NCBI RefSeq assembly: GCF_014982715.1
Contig: NZ_JADCJY010000001.1
Location: 62,001 to 126,000, forward strand
Direction of reading: 5' to 3'
Origin: Gallalistipes aquisgranensis
GTDB taxonomy: Bacteria > Bacteroidota > Bacteroidia > Bacteroidales > Rikenellaceae
Length of the DNA: 64,000 nucleotides
This document shows, one piece after another, positions 60,502 through 64,000 of this stretch. The notes under the pieces are model-generated. The model saw only the letters and a list, made by a program, of their open reading frames with translations, searched no databases and was not told the DNA's origin. Within the stretch, counting starts at the first letter, position 1. Every line of letters starts with the position of its first letter. The position numbers were made by a program, and so were the translations under genes.

Positions 60502-60533
60502 CGAAAGTAGGAATTGTTCGCTTCGCATCCAAA
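60502..60533 (-). promoter_or_regulatory. Promoter for the MATE leader RNA
   Basis: On the - strand TTTG (60530-60533) is followed after exactly 20 bases by TACTTTCG (60502-60509), a one-mismatch match to TAnnTTTG. It lies just beyond the end of the DUF2148 gene. Confidence 0.6.
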
Positions 60534-60573
60534 TTCCGGATGGATTTTTTTGCCGGAAGCAGGGAGGGAAAGG

Positions 60574-61131
60574 TTACTTTCCGGGTTGGGGGTCCTTGTC
60601 GGCCGTCCGGTCGAAATAGGGGCTCTTTCCGCTGCAACTGAGCAGGATGGCGAGGACGGCCTTGCAGTCGGCCGCCACCAGCCCCATGGCGCGGGCGGCG
60701 GTTCCGGCCGAATACATGATCCGGCTGTCGATCCTGTGGTCGGCCGCATAGGCGGCCGCCGACCCGAGCGCAATGCCCAGGTCGTTGGTGTTGAACGCGC
60801 AGGGAACGCTCTCGAACTGCGATTTGTCGGCGCAGGTGGGGAATCCGCACATGCCGCAGTTGAGGTTGAAGACTCCCAGCCGCGTGCCGATGACGACGAC
60901 GGCGTCCGATTGCTCCACATTGTTCGCGTCGCGCAGGAAGAACTTGAATCCGTTCTCCTCGCTCATCGCCCGCATTTTCTGAGCCAGCCGGGGCAGGTCG
61001 TCTCCCGTGACGGTCACGATTTCCAGATTGTCCACGCCTTTGGCCTTGGGAGCCGTGCGGGCTGCGGCCATCATGCCCCGGGCGATGTGCAGGATATGGT
61101 CTTTCCGGCTGTGTTGTTCGTTGAGTGTCAT
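60574..61131 (-). CDS. DUF2148 ferredoxin-domain-like protein
   Basis: This 185-residue cytoplasmic protein has a Cys-rich block, FNLNCGMCGFPTCADKS, the DUF2148 hallmark with spacing suited to an iron-sulfur cluster. The remainder has small Ala-rich helices (ALGSAAAYAADHRID). Its function is unknown to me. It is 42 bases downstream of the glutamate synthase-like/Nfn subunit, so a redox role linked to that complex is possible. Confidence 0.88.
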   Translation of the reverse strand: MTLNEQHSRKDHILHIARGMMAAARTAPKAKGVDNLEIVTVTGDDLPRLAQKMRAMSEENGFKFFLRDANNVEQSDAVVVIGTRLGVFNLNCGMCGFPTCADKSQFESVPCAFNTNDLGIALGSAAAYAADHRIDSRIMYSAGTAARAMGLVAADCKAVLAILLSCSGKSPYFDRTADKDPQPGK

Positions 61132-61173
61132 GACGTTCTGTGTTTTTTTTCGGCAGCGGGGACGCTGCGGTCG

Positions 61174-62565
61174 TTATTTCGTTTTGCTGCGCAAGTAGGC
61201 GTCGATCGCCCTGGCGGCCTTGCGTCCCGCTCCCATGGCGAGGATCACGGTGGCCGCTCCGGTCACCGTGTCGCCGCCGGCGAAGATGCCTTCGCGTGAG
61301 GTTTGTCCGTTTTCGTCCGCCACGATACAGCCTTTGCGGTTGGTCTCGAGGCCCCGGGTGGTGGAAGCGATCAGCGGGTTGGGCGAGGTGCCCAGCGCCA
61401 TGATGACCACGTCGCAGGCTATTTCAAATTCCGAGCCGGGAATCTCCACCGGCGAGCGGCGGCCCGATGCGTCGGGTTCGCCCAGTTCCATGCGGATGCA
61501 GCGGATACCGCGTACCCAGCCCTTTTCGTCGCCGAGCACCTCGACGGGATTGGTCAGCATACGGAAGTCGATCCCCTCCTCTTTGGCATGGTGAACCTCT
61601 TCCGTCCGGGCGGGCAGTTCCGCCTCCGAACGGCGGTAGACGATGAACGCCTCGGCTCCGAGCCGCTTGGCCGTGCGCACGGCATCCATGGCCACGTTGC
61701 CTCCGCCTACGACCACGACCCTCTGTCCCACATAGATCGGAGTGTCGTACCGGTCGTCGTAGGCTTTCATCAGGTTGGCCCGGGTGAGGAATTCGTTGGC
61801 CGAAACCACGCCGTTCAGGTTCTCGCCGGGAATGCCCATGAATCGGGGCAGTCCGGCTCCCGAACCGATGAATACGGCGCCGTATCCCTCTTCGTCCAGA
61901 AGCTGGTCCACGGTAACCGTCCGCCCAATGATGGCGTCGGTCTCGATCCGTACGCCCAGACGCCGGACATTCTCCACCTCTTCGGCCACGATCTTCTGTT
62001 TCGGGAGGCGGAATTCGGGAATGCCGTACTCCAGTACGCCGCCGACCTTGTGCAGCGCCTCGAAGATCGTCACCTCGTAGCCCATTTTGGCCAGGTCGGC
62101 GGCACAGGCCAGTCCGCTGGGACCGCTGCCCACCACGGCCACCTTGCGGCCGTTCGGTGCGGCCGCCTCAGCGAACCGTTTCCCGTTTTCGATGCTCCAG
62201 TCTCCCACGAAACGCTCCAGTTTGCCGATGGCTACCGGCTCGCCCTTGATGCCCAGGATACAGGAGCCTTCGCATTGGGTCTCCTGCGGGCAGACGCGTC
62301 CGCAGACCGAAGGCAGCGAACTGTCCTCGGCGATGATGCGGGCGGCGCCTTCGAAATCGCCTTCCGCCACACGGGCGATGAACTGCGGAATCTGGATCGA
62401 AACCGGGCAGCTCTCCACGCAGCGCGGCTTCTTGCAGTTCAGACAGCGGGAGGCCTCCAGACGCGCCTCCTCCGCGTTGTAACCGTAGCACACCTCATCG
62501 AAGTTGGCGGCCCGGACTTTCGGGTCCTGTTCGCGCACGGGAACCCGCGGTATCTTGTTTGCCAT
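61174..62565 (-). CDS. NADPH-dependent glutamate synthase small-subunit-like flavoprotein (Nfn large subunit/GltA type)
   Basis: This 463-residue protein has two N-terminal 4Fe-4S motifs (ASRCLNCKKPRCVESCPV, then CGRVCPQETQCEGSC), FAD and NADPH Rossmann motifs (VVGSGPSGLACAADLA and VVVGGGNVAMDAVRTA) and GGDTVTGAATVILAMGAG. With the partner at 63480 it resembles the electron-bifurcating NADH-dependent ferredoxin:NADP+ oxidoreductase rather than true GltD, because no glutamate synthase large subunit is nearby. The ATG at 62565 precedes MANKIPRVPVREQDP, the usual start. Confidence 0.9.
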   Translation of the reverse strand: MANKIPRVPVREQDPKVRAANFDEVCYGYNAEEARLEASRCLNCKKPRCVESCPVSIQIPQFIARVAEGDFEGAARIIAEDSSLPSVCGRVCPQETQCEGSCILGIKGEPVAIGKLERFVGDWSIENGKRFAEAAAPNGRKVAVVGSGPSGLACAADLAKMGYEVTIFEALHKVGGVLEYGIPEFRLPKQKIVAEEVENVRRLGVRIETDAIIGRTVTVDQLLDEEGYGAVFIGSGAGLPRFMGIPGENLNGVVSANEFLTRANLMKAYDDRYDTPIYVGQRVVVVGGGNVAMDAVRTAKRLGAEAFIVYRRSEAELPARTEEVHHAKEEGIDFRMLTNPVEVLGDEKGWVRGIRCIRMELGEPDASGRRSPVEIPGSEFEIACDVVIMALGTSPNPLIASTTRGLETNRKGCIVADENGQTSREGIFAGGDTVTGAATVILAMGAGRKAARAIDAYLRSKTK

Positions 62566-62567
62566 GT

Positions 62568-63464
62568 TTATTGAATTCGGTTTGAGTGTAAATATTTGTT
62601 TTGTATGGTTGTCGTTTTGAATAACTGTCCGTTGATGTATATTCTGCAGGATACTTTCGCGCCGGTAATGGCCCTCGGATCTGGATAACCTACACGGCTT
62701 CTGAGAGTGCACTGTTTGGCGAGTCCGGGTTGCAGTGGCGTCCCAAAAATTCCTGTGAAATAATCGGAGACGCTGGAAAGTTCCTCGTCGTTCGAGATAA
62801 ATACCCCCTCTATCTTTATCCGTTCGGACAACGGTGCATCGGAGATGTTTTTCAACTTCATGATAACCATGGGCTGGTATAACACTTGGGTGGAATTCAG
62901 GTCGATATATTCATAGAATCCGGTGTCGAATCCCGTCAGTTCCAGCCGTTCCGCGGCGGAAACTATTTTATTCCCGTCCCGGTCGAATTCGTATTCTGCC
63001 ACCAAAGCCCCGCTTTCGTATCGTGCCTCGCGAGACTGGGTCCCGTCTTGGCGGAACTCCTGCTCTGTCCCGTGCTTTTTGTTTTTCTGGTAAGAGGTTA
63101 CGCAACGGACCTCTCCACCGGGGTAGTAGCTTATGACTGTCCCGGAAACAAGGCCGTCTGCATAAGGGTATTCGGTCCGGATATTCCCGTTGGGGTAATA
63201 TTCGTAGCCGGTTCCGGTCTTTTTTCCATTTCGGACTTCGAATGCGGCTTGTTTGTAGCGTTCGGGGGCTTTCCGGTCGATTTTATGCCGGGGGTTATCT
63301 CGGGTATATATTACGGTTCCCGTGATCGGCTTGCCGCTCTTTTTATCGGTGCAGAACTGGGTAGCTTCATCCACACGAACGGTTGTACCGTCTATTTCGG
63401 ATGTAAATAGGCGACATCCGGTCATTGCCAACAGAATACCCGTAATCAATACCAACCGTTTCAT
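62568..63464 (-). CDS. MORN-repeat (YwqK-like) lipoprotein
   Basis: This 298-residue lipoprotein (MKRLVLITGILLAMTGC) has repeats of the MORN/YwqK type in the middle: YYPNGNIRTEYPYADGL, YYPGGEVRCVTSYQKN, FRQDGTQSREARYESG. The C-terminal ~110 residues are a beta-rich domain (MVIMKLKNISDAPLSERIK). MORN repeats often bind membranes or proteins. The gene lies between the two Nfn subunit genes with gaps of 15 and 2 bases and is more AT-rich than both. It may be an insertion into an old operon; its role is unknown. Confidence 0.88.
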   Translation of the reverse strand: MKRLVLITGILLAMTGCRLFTSEIDGTTVRVDEATQFCTDKKSGKPITGTVIYTRDNPRHKIDRKAPERYKQAAFEVRNGKKTGTGYEYYPNGNIRTEYPYADGLVSGTVISYYPGGEVRCVTSYQKNKKHGTEQEFRQDGTQSREARYESGALVAEYEFDRDGNKIVSAAERLELTGFDTGFYEYIDLNSTQVLYQPMVIMKLKNISDAPLSERIKIEGVFISNDEELSSVSDYFTGIFGTPLQPGLAKQCTLRSRVGYPDPRAITGAKVSCRIYINGQLFKTTTIQNKYLHSNRIQ

Positions 63465-63479
63465 AGCTCGTAAAAAATG

Positions 63480-64000
63480 TTATTTGTCCAGCCCGATTTT
63501 GCATACGTGGCCTTCCGCGCGTTCCTGCGCGATCTTTTCGGCCCGTTGTTCGAGACTGCGGTACATACCCTGGCGGCGCATGGCCTCGTCGAAGTCCACC
63601 TGGTGACCGTCGAATTCGGGGCCGTCCACGCAGGTGAAGACGGTCCGTCCGCCCACGCTCACCCGGCAGGCCCCGCACATACCCGTGCCGTCCACCATGA
63701 GCGTGTTGAGGCTCACGATCGTTTTGATGCCGTATTTTCGGGTCGTCGCCGCCACGAATTTCATCATGATCATCGGGCCGATGGCTACCACCAGGTCGTA
63801 CTGCTTGCCCTGCTTCTCGATCAGTTCTCCGATCAGGCCGGTGACCAGCCCCTTGTATCCTTCGCTGCCGTCGTCCGTGGCGATGTAGAGGTTGCCGGCC
63901 ACGGCGCGCATCCGGTCGGTCATGATGAGCATCTCCCGGCTCTTGGCGCCGACGATCACGTCCGCCTGTACGCCGTGTTCGTGTAGCCACTTCACCTGCG
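63480..64000 (-). CDS. Nfn small subunit/sulfide or dihydroorotate dehydrogenase-like FAD/NAD(P)-binding protein, 5' truncated
   Basis: The frame is open to the window end, so the N-terminal FAD-binding part is missing. The visible ~173 residues contain the NAD-binding half (QYDLVVAIGPMIMMKFV) and the 2Fe-2S cysteines in MCGACRVSVGG and FTCVDGPEFDGH, with QVDFDEAMRRQGMY after them, typical of the family. With the subunit at 61174 it probably forms an NADH-dependent ferredoxin:NADP+ oxidoreductase. No frameshift is seen. Confidence 0.9.
   Translation of the reverse strand, partial: QVKWLHEHGVQADVIVGAKSREMLIMTDRMRAVAGNLYIATDDGSEGYKGLVTGLIGELIEKQGKQYDLVVAIGPMIMMKFVAATTRKYGIKTIVSLNTLMVDGTGMCGACRVSVGGRTVFTCVDGPEFDGHQVDFDEAMRRQGMYRSLEQRAEKIAQERAEGHVCKIGLDK

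Noticed and set aside
1-64000. CRISPR arrays, insertion sequences, tRNA or rRNA genes, defence systems
   Set aside because: No spaced direct repeats, transposase or integrase motifs, or cloverleaf patterns were noticed. This was a reading by eye; a tRNAscan or ISfinder search could still find something.

Overview
This window is a chromosomal segment of a Bacteroidota bacterium, most likely from the Bacteroidales and plausibly close to Alistipes/Rikenellaceae. The evidence is a SusC/SusD pair, a hybrid two-component sensor/regulator, a short primary sigma factor without region 1.1, a BamA-like lipoprotein of the TamL type, GC-rich housekeeping genes, and several upstream regions with the Bacteroidota -7 box TAnnTTTG. 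The genus is an inference. I saw no tRNA, rRNA, CRISPR array, insertion sequence, integrase or replication origin.

Layout. (1) 1-7419 (+) is an amino-sugar operon: the 3' part of a beta-helix protein fused to a SurA-like domain, a Tat-exported Gfo/Idh/MocA oxidoreductase, an MFS sugar permease, NagA, NagB and an exported esterase. (2) 7489-11610 (-) is housekeeping: primary sigma factor, DegP/HtrA protease and MetK. (3) 11829-12464 (+) encodes an exported DUF1080 (3-keto-disaccharide hydrolase-like) protein. (4) About 12.5-49.2 kb is a large glycan-utilisation region, visibly more AT-rich than its flanks. It holds a DUF2264-DUF2264-GH105 operon, a PA14-bearing phosphodiesterase, a hybrid two-component system (HTCS), a GH92 mannosidase and a five-gene cassette (Gfo/Idh, two DUF6807 proteins, a lipid-anchored Gfo/Idh, an ADP-ribosylglycohydrolase-like lipoprotein). 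It also holds a seven-gene PUL (GH88-DUF2264 fusion, SusC, SusD, GH2-like, a multidomain clan GH-A enzyme, a GH43-like propeller, a BACON lipoprotein) and a divergent clan GH-A lipoprotein. (5) 49.3-64 kb returns to GC-rich housekeeping genes: an acidic protein, DapF, nitroreductase, TamL-like protein, an RsmF-like methyltransferase, deoxynucleoside kinase, GH3 acyl-adenylase, TrkA, a small membrane protein, MATE transporter, DUF2148 protein and an Nfn-type flavoenzyme pair with a MORN-repeat lipoprotein gene inserted between its subunits.

How it may work together. The HTCS would sense an oligosaccharide in the periplasm and induce the PUL. SusC/D import glycan pieces and the exported GH2/GH-A/GH43-like/GH92 enzymes trim them. 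The GH88, GH105 and DUF2264 proteins point to a uronic-acid-containing glycan processed through unsaturated uronyl ends, yet no recognisable polysaccharide lyase or sulfatase is present. The exported Gfo/Idh, DUF6807 and DUF1080 proteins suggest a parallel redox route of glycoside cleavage through keto-sugars.

The most interesting signals are the GH88-DUF2264 fusion beside tandem DUF2264 genes, the Gfo/Idh-DUF6807-ADP-ribosylglycohydrolase cassette, and a transcription-attenuator-like leader directly before the MATE transporter gene. All family calls were made by eye from motifs; no database search was run.
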